Shown here in pieces: positions 25,050-33,350 of a DNA stretch of 33,492 nucleotides. Source of the DNA: a virus; the IMG/VR virus record IMGVR_UViG_3300032313_001337, positions 1 through 33,492 of that record; one strand, written 5' to 3'. The notes beneath the pieces are model-generated. The model was given only the letters and a program-made list of their open reading frames with translations. It was not told the DNA's origin and did not search any database. The position numbers were made by a program, and so were the translations under genes. How positions within the stretch are numbered: the stretch's first letter is position 1; the number at the start of each line of letters is the position of its first letter.

Positions 25050-25688
25050 ATGGCTTTGTACCTAAGAGAAAATCTTACCTTTGATCATGCACAGATAGAA
25101 GTGTTGACTGAAGATTCTGCGCTTGGCGAAGGTAAGAAGTTGTATATGAAAGGGATATTCATTCAAGGTGGGGTAAAAAATGCCAACCAGCGTGTTTATC
25201 CTCTTCATGAAATCTCTAGAGCCGTAGAAACTATCAACGAACAGATCAAGAGCGGACACAGTGTTCTTGGCGAAGTTGATCACCCTGATGACCTAAAGAT
25301 TAATTTGGATCGTGTGTCGCATATGATTACAGGTATGTGGATGGACGGTCCGTGCGGACACGGTAAATTACAGATCCTACCAACACCAATGGGTGAGCTT
25401 GTAAAAGCCATGATCACCTCAGGTGTCAAGTTGGGTGTTAGTAGTCGAGGAAGCGGAGAAGTTGGCGACAACGGACATGTAAGCGGTTTTGATATCATTA
25501 CCGTTGACATTGTAGCACAGCCTAGTGCCCCTAATGCATACCCCAAAGCAATCTATGAGAGCTTGATGAATATGCATCATGGTCACCGAGTGTTAGATGT
25601 GGCTCGTGATGCCACACAAGATCAAAAAGTACAGAAGTACCTGAAAGAAGGCATAACACGCCTTATCAATGACCTTAAGTTAAAATAG
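25050..25688 (+). CDS. 21: gp21-like prohead core protease
   Basis: The 212-residue product is a T4 gp21-type (herpesvirus protease-fold) serine protease: the catalytic His lies in LGEVDHPD (H78) and the nucleophile Ser in LGVSSRGSG (S132), both strongly conserved in this family. T4 gp21 is of similar size. It cleaves the scaffold and core proteins and trims gp23 during head maturation, typically after Glu in (I/L)-x-E sequences. Such a site, LTE, occurs at residues 40-42 of the gp23 encoded downstream. It follows the acidic core gene by 14 bases and is followed by gp22 after 10, so the three form one unit. Confidence 0.95.
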   Translation: MALYLRENLTFDHAQIEVLTEDSALGEGKKLYMKGIFIQGGVKNANQRVYPLHEISRAVETINEQIKSGHSVLGEVDHPDDLKINLDRVSHMITGMWMDGPCGHGKLQILPTPMGELVKAMITSGVKLGVSSRGSGEVGDNGHVSGFDIITVDIVAQPSAPNAYPKAIYESLMNMHHGHRVLDVARDATQDQKVQKYLKEGITRLINDLKLK

Positions 25689-25698
25689 GAGAAACCCG

Positions 25699-26805
25699 AT
25701 GTTATTAGATGCTATCAAACCATTGGTAGACAGCGGCATCATAAACGAAGATACTAAGCAAGCTATTAGCGAAGCATGGGAAGCAAAACTTCTTGAAGCT
25801 CGTGAAACAGTTCGCGCAGAACTTCGTGAAGAGTTTGCCACTCGCTATCAGCATGACAAACAAGTTATGGTTGAAGCTCTAGACAAAATGGTAACTGAAT
25901 CTCTACACAGTGAGTTACAAGAATTTGCTGTAGAGAAACAAAAACTAGCCGAAGATCGTGTGAAATTTAAAAGTCACATGATGGAAAGCAGCACAAAGTT
26001 TAATGATTTCATGGTTGGCAAACTGGCCGAAGAAATTAGAGAATTACGTGAAGACCGTAAGCAATATGAAAATAGTGTTAGTAAGCTAGAGTCATTTGTG
26101 ATCAAGTCTTTGGCAGAAGAAATTCAAGAGTTTGAGCAAGACAAGCAGGCAGTGGTTGAGACAAAAGTTCGTCTAATTGCTGGTGCTAAAGATAAACTTG
26201 CTGAACTGCAACAGAATTTCATTGCTCGTTCTGCAGAACTAGTTAAAGAATCAATTACCAGTAAACTAGAGTCAGAAATGACTCAACTCAAAGAAGATAT
26301 CCAAATGGCTCGTGAGAACATGTTTGGTCGTCAACTCTTTGAAGCTTTTGCAAGTGAATTCGCTGTAACTCATTTAAACGAGAACAAAGAAATTCGCAAG
26401 CTACAAGCTGTTATTGCAGCAAAAGAGCAAGCACTGTCAGAAGCTAGACAGCAAGCTGATCAATCTGCAATGATTGTTGAATCAAAAGAAAAAGAGATAA
26501 GAGTTATTAAGGAATCAACAGAGCGCAAGGAAATTCTTGCAAATCTATTGCAACCGTTAAACAAGGAGAAAGCTACAATAATGAGCGAACTTCTTGAAAG
26601 TGTGCAAACTGTGAAATTGCAGAGCACATATGACAAGTATCTACCAGCTGTACTGAACAACACAGCAAAAGTTGAATCAAAGTCCAAAACTATGATCAAC
26701 GAAAGTCGTGTAGAAGTAACTGGTGATAAATCTGCTAATGCATTCTTGATTGAAGAAAACAATACTAATGTTTTTGAAATCAAGCGTTTAGCAGGGCTAA
26801 AGTGA
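25699..26805 (+). CDS. 22: gp22-like prohead scaffold protein
   Basis: The 368-residue product is almost entirely charged coiled coil (long runs of Glu, Lys, Arg, Leu heptads, for example LREDRKQYENSVSKLESFV), as expected of the major scaffolding protein gp22 (T4: 269 residues). The scaffold directs capsid shape and is degraded by gp21. The C-terminal part (from residue ~325) ends with NTNVFEIKRLAGLK, a short conserved-looking tail that may bind gp23. TAGGAG gives the ribosome binding site. Position between gp21 and gp23 is canonical. It is longer than the T4 protein by about 100 residues. Confidence 0.9.
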   Translation: MLLDAIKPLVDSGIINEDTKQAISEAWEAKLLEARETVRAELREEFATRYQHDKQVMVEALDKMVTESLHSELQEFAVEKQKLAEDRVKFKSHMMESSTKFNDFMVGKLAEEIRELREDRKQYENSVSKLESFVIKSLAEEIQEFEQDKQAVVETKVRLIAGAKDKLAELQQNFIARSAELVKESITSKLESEMTQLKEDIQMARENMFGRQLFEAFASEFAVTHLNENKEIRKLQAVIAAKEQALSEARQQADQSAMIVESKEKEIRVIKESTERKEILANLLQPLNKEKATIMSELLESVQTVKLQSTYDKYLPAVLNNTAKVESKSKTMINESRVEVTGDKSANAFLIEENNTNVFEIKRLAGLK

Positions 26806-26809
26806 ACCC

Positions 26810-26815
26810 TAAATA
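26810..26815 (+). promoter_or_regulatory. candidate late promoter (TAAATA core) for gp23
   Basis: CCTAAATA lies 16 bases before the gp23 ATG. A transcript starting six bases downstream would have an 11-base leader that still contains AAGGA. A second AGGAG upstream of it would serve read-through transcripts. Confidence 0.35.
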
Positions 26816-26831
26816 GGAGAAAAGGAAAATT

Positions 26832-28028
26832 ATGTCACAAGCACTACTAGAAAGCCGTTGGGGCGAAACAAAAGAAGCCCTGTTAGAAGGCCTAAATGGT
26901 TCAAAAAGAACCACAATGGGTGTAATTCTTGAAAACACCCGCAAGCACTTGACTGAAGCTGCAACTGCAGGCGCCACTGCTGCTTCAAACGTTGCAACAC
27001 TAAACCGCGTAATTCTACCAGTTATTCGTCGTGTTATGCCAACAGTTATTGCAAACGAAATCGTTGGTGTTCAGCCAATGACAGGTCCAGTAGCTCAGAT
27101 TCATACACTACGTGTACGTTACGCTGACAACACCACTGATTCAGCTAGCCCATACGCTACTGGTACCACAGCTGGTGATGAAGCACTAAGCCCATTCAAG
27201 ATTGCTGTTGCTTATTCTGGTTTAACTCCAGGTGGTACAGCTACAACCGGACGTGCTGCTACAACTAGTACACTAGAAGGTGTACCAGGTAACAGAATCA
27301 ACGTTCAAATCTTGAAGCAAGTTGTTGAAGCCAAGACTCGTAAGTTATCAGCTCGCTGGACTTTCGAAGCTGCACAAGATGCACAAGCCATGCACGGTCT
27401 TGACATCGAAGCAGAAATCATGGCAGCACTAGCACAAGAGATCACAGTTGAGATCGACCAAGAAGTTCTAGGTTCATTGCGTAGCCTAGCAGCAACTGAG
27501 TTCACATATGACCAAGCTGCTGTATCAGGTACTGCTACATTCGTTGGTGACGAGCATGCTGCACTAGCTGTTCTAATCAATCGTACAGCAAACCTAATCG
27601 CTTCACGTACACGTCGTGGCGCTGGTAACTGGGCAGTTGTAAGTCCAGCAGCTCTAACTGTACTACAAAGCGCAACAACTTCAGCATTTGCTCGTACAAC
27701 AGAAGGTACATTTGAAGCACCTACAAACACCAAGTTTGTTGGTACATTGAATGGCGCTATGCGTATCTATGTTGACAGCTATGCTAACGATAGCCAGGCA
27801 GTTCTAGTTGGTTATAAGGGTTCAAGCGAGGCTGATGCAGCCGCGTTCTACTGCCCATATATTCCTCTAATGAGTTCTGGTGTTGTTCTAGATCCTAGCA
27901 CATTTGAACCAGTAGTAGGCTTTATGACACGTTACGGTTATGTTGAGTTAACAAACACAGCATCATCGTTCGGTAATGCAGCTGACTACCTAGGTGAGAT
28001 TGCTGTTTCTAACCTATCGTTCCAGTAA
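26832..28028 (+). CDS. 23: gp23-like major capsid protein
   Basis: The 398-residue product is the T4-type major capsid protein, recognised by its position and family segments such as LNRVILPVIRRVMPTVIANE and VGVQPMTGPVAQIHTLRVRY. A likely gp21 cleavage site, LTE before Ala43, would release the N-terminal peptide; LLE before Gly20 is a further candidate. T4 gp23 has 521 residues; the shorter length resembles that of cyanophage-like relatives. Codon composition is richer in G/C than that of the cassette genes (29 of 60 bases in line 27361-27420), as often in highly expressed genes. A strong intrinsic terminator follows. HK97-type fold is known for the family. Confidence 0.95.
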   Translation: MSQALLESRWGETKEALLEGLNGSKRTTMGVILENTRKHLTEAATAGATAASNVATLNRVILPVIRRVMPTVIANEIVGVQPMTGPVAQIHTLRVRYADNTTDSASPYATGTTAGDEALSPFKIAVAYSGLTPGGTATTGRAATTSTLEGVPGNRINVQILKQVVEAKTRKLSARWTFEAAQDAQAMHGLDIEAEIMAALAQEITVEIDQEVLGSLRSLAATEFTYDQAAVSGTATFVGDEHAALAVLINRTANLIASRTRRGAGNWAVVSPAALTVLQSATTSAFARTTEGTFEAPTNTKFVGTLNGAMRIYVDSYANDSQAVLVGYKGSSEADAAAFYCPYIPLMSSGVVLDPSTFEPVVGFMTRYGYVELTNTASSFGNAADYLGEIAVSNLSFQ

Positions 28029-28053
28029 TTTCCACTCGGGATGGGAAAACATT

Positions 28054-28076
28054 AAAGCGCCGCAAGGCGCTTTTTT
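28054..28076 (+). terminator. intrinsic terminator after gp23
   Basis: A perfect eight-pair stem AAAGCGCC/GGCGCTTT with GCAA loop is followed by a T run that continues from the stem. It separates the head genes from the following glycosyltransferase-like gene. Confidence 0.9.
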
Positions 28077-28093
28077 GTTGGCTAAGTATTTTA

Positions 28094-29191
28094 ATGGAAG
28101 TTTTTTATTTCAATTACGCACACAGATTAGACAAGTATAGTCCTTTAATTAGTGCATGGGCAAAAGATAATAATCTAGGTTTATTTGATTTTGATAATTG
28201 CATGTATTCCCCAGACAGACATCATTTAATAAATGATCATTTGACTTGGGTGGCCGCAAATTACAACAAATTACTAGTAGTCGAACAGCATCCTTTTTTT
28301 GACACCGACGAAAAATATATTAATGCAAAAAGTGAAATTGTAGAAACGGCCAATCAACTGAATCTTGACCTGTATTTTTTAACTTCTGATTATCAACATT
28401 GGGACGATATTTCGTCCAACGAATGTTTTTACCCCAATTGGTATTTTGAGTTACGAAATAACGCATTGCGAAACAAGTATCGTGAATTTAATTGGCCAAT
28501 TGACAGAAAATATAACTTTTCCTGTAATAATATGAGTAATTATAGATCTGAAAAAATTTACAACTATATTGAGTGCTTTAGGCGATATCGGAAAGACTGG
28601 ATTGTTTCAATTTACGATCACCCACATGTAGAAATATCAAAATTAGATTTACATAACATAGGAAAAATTAACCAAGATCAAATTGAAATTTGGAATGAAC
28701 AAATAAAACATACAATTAATTTTTATAAATCTGACTTGTATAACCAAGAGTCTCGCAGTGCAATGAATACTATATTTCCAGGTCATGTTGATGCTTACTG
28801 CAACCTTGTAATGGAACACAGTATGGAGATTGAGATCTTGTCGGAAAAAAGTTTTAAGCCGTTTGTATCAAAACAGATTCCTGTATATTTGGCACATGCC
28901 GGGTGCTGTGCCTTTTTAACAAAGCTAGGGTTTGATTTATTTTATGATTTTGTTGATCACAACGAATATGATAATATAGGACTAGGAGCCAATCATAGAT
29001 TTCCTGAACTCTGGCCAGAAAGAATAAACAAAGTACATAATTTAATTGACAAACTATATACTACAAATTTTGAAGAGTTTATTCACGATCCAAGTACTAA
29101 ACTGAGATTAGAAAACAACTGTGATCATTTTTACAGTGATAGTATAGATAAAATGTGCATTGGACGATTTAACCAACTTTTAAATAAATAG
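28094..29191 (+). CDS. glycosyltransferase-like protein (intact relative of the split gene)
   Basis: The 365-residue product has a C-terminal block SEKSFKPFVSKQIPVYL, then LTKLGFDLFYDF and NEYDNI, which matches the layout of the 8807-9388 half and resembles the GT-B fold donor-binding domain of family 10-like glycosyltransferases. The N-terminal 200 residues have Rossmann-like hydrophobic strands and a NNMSNYR segment equivalent to LNRVSRF in the broken paralogue. Such enzymes transfer sugars to glycans or proteins; the acceptor is unknown. It lies between the gp23 terminator and a candidate late promoter for the next virion gene, like a moron. No ribosome binding site is seen; TAAGTA ends 5 bases before the ATG. 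Composition is AT-rich relative to gp23. Confidence 0.6.
   Translation: MEVFYFNYAHRLDKYSPLISAWAKDNNLGLFDFDNCMYSPDRHHLINDHLTWVAANYNKLLVVEQHPFFDTDEKYINAKSEIVETANQLNLDLYFLTSDYQHWDDISSNECFYPNWYFELRNNALRNKYREFNWPIDRKYNFSCNNMSNYRSEKIYNYIECFRRYRKDWIVSIYDHPHVEISKLDLHNIGKINQDQIEIWNEQIKHTINFYKSDLYNQESRSAMNTIFPGHVDAYCNLVMEHSMEIEILSEKSFKPFVSKQIPVYLAHAGCCAFLTKLGFDLFYDFVDHNEYDNIGLGANHRFPELWPERINKVHNLIDKLYTTNFEEFIHDPSTKLRLENNCDHFYSDSIDKMCIGRFNQLLNK
29183..29190 (+). promoter_or_regulatory. candidate late promoter for the 29269 virion gene
   Basis: AATAAATA overlaps the 3' end of the glycosyltransferase-like gene and lies 78 bases before the ATG at 29269. The leader contains a GCGG/CCGC hairpin (from 29220) and a GTTAG/CTAAC pair bracketing it, then a TAAGGAG ribosome binding site. 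Confidence 0.5.
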
Positions 29192-29268
29192 TTAGTTCGC
29201 TCGTAACAGAGAACTTATTGCGGCGCCAACCGCGTAGGCCTAGAACGCTAACCTAAGGAGAAATCAAA

Positions 29269-29769
29269 ATGGCAAGAGGTTTAAAAATCAGTCACAAAAG
29301 AAACGACGGTACACTAGTTGACCAGGAAGTGTTTAACCCAACAGTGAGCAATAGCATTATTGGTGGTACAGGTGGTCGTCCACAGTGGATCACAACTACA
29401 GGTGTTAAAACTATCAAGGCCGAGTACAGAGATTCAGCAGGTATTTTGCATGCCAACGCATACATCATTGCACAAAAAGGTTCAACTCAGTTTTTTGTAG
29501 CCAATGCAGTAGGTGCAATAGAAAATCACACTCACTCAAATGCCAGTGCTACAATTTGTACAGTAGCAGCCGGCGCAGATGCAGCAAATGGTACTCCAGG
29601 CAGTACTGCAAGCACAGTTGCTATTGCCGGGTACAATACAAGTAATGCAGCTTTTTATGCTAGCCGTATCAGCAACAAATTTGTCTGGGATCAAAACGAT
29701 GTACGTTATAGATATCGTGGAAGCGATTATGTGGCCACTAGTACATTTGCTAACGTGTTTACACACTAA
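29269..29769 (+). CDS. virion structural protein, unassigned
   Basis: The 166-residue product is rich in Gly, Ala, Thr, Ser and Asn with beta-strand-like alternation (for example AEYRDSAGILHANAYIIAQK near residues 51-70) and no catalytic motif. It is preceded by an optimal TAAGGAG site and a structured leader, and followed by a strong terminator, so it is a single-gene, probably highly expressed late unit. Downstream of gp23, head decoration or neck proteins are plausible, but I do not recognise the family. The C terminus (DVRYRYRGSDYVATSTF) is aromatic and compact, suggesting a folded single domain. Confidence 0.7.
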   Translation: MARGLKISHKRNDGTLVDQEVFNPTVSNSIIGGTGGRPQWITTTGVKTIKAEYRDSAGILHANAYIIAQKGSTQFFVANAVGAIENHTHSNASATICTVAAGADAANGTPGSTASTVAIAGYNTSNAAFYASRISNKFVWDQNDVRYRYRGSDYVATSTFANVFTH

Positions 29770-29787
29770 AAGAAATAGTACCAAAAT

Positions 29788-29810
29788 AAACCCGCTTCGG
29801 CGGGTTTTTT
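29788..29810 (+). terminator. intrinsic terminator after the 29269 gene
   Basis: A stem AAACCCGC/GCGGGTTT with the stable TTCG loop is followed by a run of T. It lies 18 bases after the stop codon. Confidence 0.9.
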
Positions 29811-29836
29811 ATTGAATAAGCCAAACTAAAACTGTG

Positions 29837-29844
29837 CATAAATA
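29837..29844 (+). promoter_or_regulatory. candidate late promoter for the tail-fibre-like gene group
   Basis: CATAAATA lies 21 bases before the ATG at 29866 and directly follows a terminator. An AAGGA site lies between. Confidence 0.6.
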
Positions 29845-29865
29845 CATTTAATAAGGATCCAAAAA

Positions 29866-30246
29866 ATGGCCGTAGTAAAAAGTCTCAATACAGACTACAC
29901 AATTACTAATAAAATTACCCCCAGTGCAAATATTACTCTGGCTACTAACACAGTTTTTATTCAAGGAAATCTGTATGTTGGCGGCAATGCAACTGCGGTA
30001 ACAAAAACAGATCTTAATATTACTGATAATATCATAACAGTAAATGCTGGCGAGACCGGACCGGGCGTAACATTAAATACTGCAGGGTTGGCAGTTGACA
30101 GAGGATCGTTAGCAAATGTTTCCATAGTATGGAACGAAACTACAGGAGCCTGGACACTTACTAATGATGGTACAACTTTTGAAACAATACAAACCGGCAG
30201 TGCAACCGCAGTGACTAGCGCACAAGTTTACGCATTGGTACTATAA
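29866..30246 (+). CDS. tail-fibre-like beta protein 1
   Basis: The 126-residue product is a Thr/Asn/Ala/Val-rich beta protein beginning MAVVKSLNTDYTITNKI, with a FIQGNLYVGGNAT segment and VNAGETGPGVTLNTAGLAVD, patterns common in trimeric phage fibre proteins and their attachment domains. A similar strand reading IIGNLTVTGTSS occurs in the partial gene at 32784. It is the first of four closely packed genes (gaps of 9, 3 and 9 bases). AAGGA precedes the ATG. The precise role (fibre, fibre hinge or head fibre) is not determined. Confidence 0.65.
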   Translation: MAVVKSLNTDYTITNKITPSANITLATNTVFIQGNLYVGGNATAVTKTDLNITDNIITVNAGETGPGVTLNTAGLAVDRGSLANVSIVWNETTGAWTLTNDGTTFETIQTGSATAVTSAQVYALVL

Positions 30247-30255
30247 GGATTAAAA

Positions 30256-30579
30256 ATGGCAATTCATAACACAGTTTTAGTAGATACAGGACAAGCAGCA
30301 GCTAATGTTTTAGCATCAACAGGCATCAGTGGGGTCGCAGTAACTACAATGTACTTTTGTAATACCAATGCTGCTGCAACTGCATTTACCTTGCATGTTG
30401 TTCCTGCAGGGTTTATAGCCAATGCAAACAACATTGTTTATAAAAATAAATTAATCACCAGCGGTGATACCTATGTAGTTGATTGGGAAAAATTAGTGTT
30501 GGGTCCTGGAGATTCTATTAGAGCAAATGCAAATGTAGGTAATTCAATTGTGGCAACTATCAGCACTATAGGTGTATAA
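30256..30579 (+). CDS. small beta-rich virion protein
   Basis: The 107-residue product begins MAIHNTVLVDTGQAAANVLA and has a regular strand pattern (TMYFCNTNAAATAFTLHVVP, NNIVYKNKLITSGDTYVVDW, a SIRANANVGNSIVATIS end). This resembles small jelly-roll-like phage structural proteins, found among fibre genes of marine phages. No motif gives a function. AAGGA precedes the ATG, and it is embedded in the fibre-like operon. Confidence 0.65.
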   Translation: MAIHNTVLVDTGQAAANVLASTGISGVAVTTMYFCNTNAAATAFTLHVVPAGFIANANNIVYKNKLITSGDTYVVDWEKLVLGPGDSIRANANVGNSIVATISTIGV

Positions 30580-30582
30580 CAA

Positions 30583-31008
30583 ATGGGACGCTATCTTAAA
30601 AATACTCAATTGGAAGGTGGTAGTTATGCCATACAATTACCATTGGGTAGTAATAGTATTGGCCCTGATCAACCAGTAAATGGCCAGGTTAGATTTAATA
30701 CTTCCAATAATAAAATAGAAATGTTTTTTGCTGGAGTATGGAATCAAGTAGCCAAAATTGGTTCAGTCAATATCACAGTGGATGAATTCACCGGTGATGG
30801 AATTACTACCACTTTTACTATGAGTCAAGCCGAATCAAGTGTTAGTGCTGTGCTAGTTTCTATTGGTGGTGTTTATCAGCAACCAACCACTAACTATACA
30901 GTTGATGGATCAACCACAATTACATTTACTGGTCCGCCGCCAGCCCCAGGTGTTAACCCTAACAAAATCGTAGTAGTACACAATCTCAACAGCACTGATG
31001 CTGCATAA
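30583..31008 (+). CDS. tail-fibre-like protein with GxYQQP-type domain
   Basis: The 141-residue product has two modules. The first (residues ~20-60) contains GPDQPVNGQVRFNTSNNKIE and FAGVWNQV, a motif frequent at fibre tips or joints. The second (~65-141) contains FTGDGITTTFTM, VLVSIGGVYQQPTTNYTVDG and ITFTGPPP. Both modules recur in the same order near the C terminus of the next gene (GGAIRWNNSTNTLEVYTGSG and VSINGTLQQPGVAYTVAG), so the protein looks like a stand-alone copy of that region. It begins 3 bases after the previous stop. Adsorption-apparatus function is inferred. Confidence 0.7.
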   Translation: MGRYLKNTQLEGGSYAIQLPLGSNSIGPDQPVNGQVRFNTSNNKIEMFFAGVWNQVAKIGSVNITVDEFTGDGITTTFTMSQAESSVSAVLVSIGGVYQQPTTNYTVDGSTTITFTGPPPAPGVNPNKIVVVHNLNSTDAA

Positions 31009-31017
31009 GGACCAGCA

Positions 31018-32727
31018 ATGGCCATTGGCAGAATAAGCGGCGCATTACTTTTTAGCGATCTAGATAGACAAAGCACGGATCTTGCGTTTACTACAAATGG
31101 TAAACCGCTCGCCTACATGGATTTTACCAACTTTAGATTTGGTGTCAACACCAATTCTGTAGTTGACACTTTTACAGTGACCGGGACAGCAAATGTTTCT
31201 GGAGTTGCTAAAATATTTGGTAATTTAGTAGCTGCGTCGGGTACTGCTTCATCGAGCGTCAACACAGGTGCTTTGGTAGTGATTGGTGGCGCAGGCGTAA
31301 GTGGTAATTTATATGCCGGTAACCTCTTTGCAACCAATCTTAGCGGCAATATTACAAACATTAGCGGCAGTTCTATTTTTGGTAATATAGGAGTTACATT
31401 TGCAGGCGCATTTGGATCTGTTAATACTGCCAATGCTGTTATCAGTGGCGGGTACATTAATAATTTGGCCAATTTAACAGCCACAACAGCACAGGCTACC
31501 AATTTTAGCACAGGTAATGCAGTCATAAGCGGTGGATATATTAGTGCGTTAACTAATGTAACAGCTACAACTGGCAATACTATTTCTTGGTATGCAACCA
31601 CACTAAATGCCACTACATCTAACATAACTACTGGACAAACTACAAACTTCAGCACTGCCAATGCAGTCATTTCTGGCGGATATATTTCTGCATTAACTAA
31701 TGCTTATATAACGACCAGTGAAATAACAAACTTCAGTTCGAGTAATGTACTTGTAAGCGGTGGTTATATTTCTGACCTTGCAAATATAACAGCAACAACA
31801 GGTAATGTACAAAATTGGTATGCTACCGCTCTTAATGCAACTGCATCAAATATTACTACTGGATACGCCGCTAATTTTAGTTCAGGCAATGCAGTCGTAA
31901 GTGGCGGATATATTTCCGCTTTGGCAAATGCAACAATCACAACTGCCAATATTGGTAGTATAAACTTGTCAAGCTTAACCGTTTCAAGCACTGTGGGAAA
32001 TCTTGTACTGAGTCCTTTGTTGAGTAATGGAAACAATGTAGTAACCATAGCTGCAACCAGTGCTTTGCAATTACCATCGGGCACAACTGATCAACAGCCT
32101 ACACCAGTAACCGGTGGTGCTATTAGATGGAACAATAGCACAAATACATTGGAAGTTTATACCGGATCAGGATGGATAAGCTTGTTAAGTCAAATTAACA
32201 ATCAAACCATTACTCCGGACGGAGTAAGCACAGCGTTTACCCTAGATTATAGTACCACAGCCGAAGGTATTATTGTAAGTATTAACGGTACATTACAGCA
32301 ACCGGGTGTGGCTTATACTGTTGCTGGAACACAAATAACCTTTACTGAAATACCATTAAGCACAGATATTGTTAGCATTAGATATATTGCTGCTGGTACA
32401 GTTACAGCAGAAAATACTCAAGAAATTAATTCGGCAAATGTGTCATTAACCACTACTCCTGTAATTATTGATAGTTTTGATCAAGCAATTTATAGGTCCG
32501 CAAAATACATGACTACAACAACAGCAGCCAGTTCAGCTGAATTTGCAGAATTTGCTGTAGTACATATGGGAGCCACTGTGGCAGTAAGCAATGTTGATAG
32601 AGTGATTACAGGAAGTACATTAACAACATTTATTGCCAATATTTCTGGTACCACTGTGAGATTATGGGCAAATACTGTCTCCGGAACTGCCAATATCAAG
32701 CTGCAAAAAACCTATTTTGTTGTCTAA
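31018..32727 (+). CDS. repeat-containing tail-fibre-like protein
   Basis: The 569-residue product consists of an N-terminal domain (about 1-130), a repeat region in which a unit centred on NAVISGGYISALTN recurs about five times with spacers such as TATTGN and WYATTLNAT, a joint module matching the 30583 protein, a VSINGTLQQPG-type module and a distinct C-terminal domain from ~450 (INSANVSLTTTPVIIDSFDQ onward) that could be the receptor-binding tip. The regular Asn/Thr/Ser/Ala/Gly repeats are typical of trimeric beta-helical fibres. The repeat also occurs in the next, partial gene, giving scope for recombination between them. AAGGA precedes the ATG. Confidence 0.75.
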   Translation: MAIGRISGALLFSDLDRQSTDLAFTTNGKPLAYMDFTNFRFGVNTNSVVDTFTVTGTANVSGVAKIFGNLVAASGTASSSVNTGALVVIGGAGVSGNLYAGNLFATNLSGNITNISGSSIFGNIGVTFAGAFGSVNTANAVISGGYINNLANLTATTAQATNFSTGNAVISGGYISALTNVTATTGNTISWYATTLNATTSNITTGQTTNFSTANAVISGGYISALTNAYITTSEITNFSSSNVLVSGGYISDLANITATTGNVQNWYATALNATASNITTGYAANFSSGNAVVSGGYISALANATITTANIGSINLSSLTVSSTVGNLVLSPLLSNGNNVVTIAATSALQLPSGTTDQQPTPVTGGAIRWNNSTNTLEVYTGSGWISLLSQINNQTITPDGVSTAFTLDYSTTAEGIIVSINGTLQQPGVAYTVAGTQITFTEIPLSTDIVSIRYIAAGTVTAENTQEINSANVSLTTTPVIIDSFDQAIYRSAKYMTTTTAASSAEFAEFAVVHMGATVAVSNVDRVITGSTLTTFIANISGTTVRLWANTVSGTANIKLQKTYFVV

Positions 32728-33350
32728 ACCTTAACACCCAACTCTAGGCTAAATACTGATAATACCTTATAAAAGGATCAGCAATGGCTGTCACACGAAT
32801 TAAAAATAATCAAATTACCGATGCTACTATTACAGCAGCAAAAATTGCAAGTCAAACACTAGTTGGGAGTTTATTTGCCACAGATTTGACTATCAGCTCA
32901 AATTTAAGCATTATTGGTAATCTTACTGTTACTGGCACAAGCAGTAACATCAACGCAATTAACACATACATTTCAGATCCTTTTGTAATTTTTAACAATG
33001 GATATACTGGTTCGTTGTCTAATTACACAATTGGTATTTTGGTCAACAGAAATCTAGCAAGTTTAAACAGTTTTGGTGCAGTAAATACTGCCTGGGTCTG
33101 GAGCGAAGCTGACTCAGCATTTACTGGCATAGCAACAACAGACACCGGAACAGGTGTTGTTAGTATCAACAACGCTGGTTACGCTAACATCAAAATTGGA
33201 AATTTAAACGCAGTAACAGCAGTTACCGCTTCTAGTATTACAGCAACCGCATTGAATTTTACCAATGCTGTAGCAACAACTTTGGTAGCAACTAATTTTA
33301 GTTCTGGTAATGCAGTAATCAGTGGTGGATATATTTCTGCATTGTCCAAT
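31420..33350 (+). repeat. family of ~57-base coding repeats shared by two fibre-like genes
   Basis: Units encoding a variant of NFSxxNAVISGGYISALxN begin near 31422, 31501, 31645, 31731 and 31873 in one gene and near 33293 in the next. The nucleotide copies are similar but not identical, sharing strings such as GGTGGATATATT. Spacers also recur (TGGTATGCTAC at about 31588, 31816 and 33380). Confidence 0.8.
32750..32755 (+). promoter_or_regulatory. candidate late promoter (TAAATA core) for the last fibre-like gene
   Basis: GCTAAATA lies 28 bases before the ATG at 32784, with AAAAGGA in between. Confidence 0.35.

Noticed and set aside
31113-31670. Long minus-strand open frame opposite the repeat fibre gene
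   Set aside because: It is the antisense shadow of a repetitive Thr/Asn/Ala coding sequence, with an unnatural Leu/Val/Pro/Thr composition.
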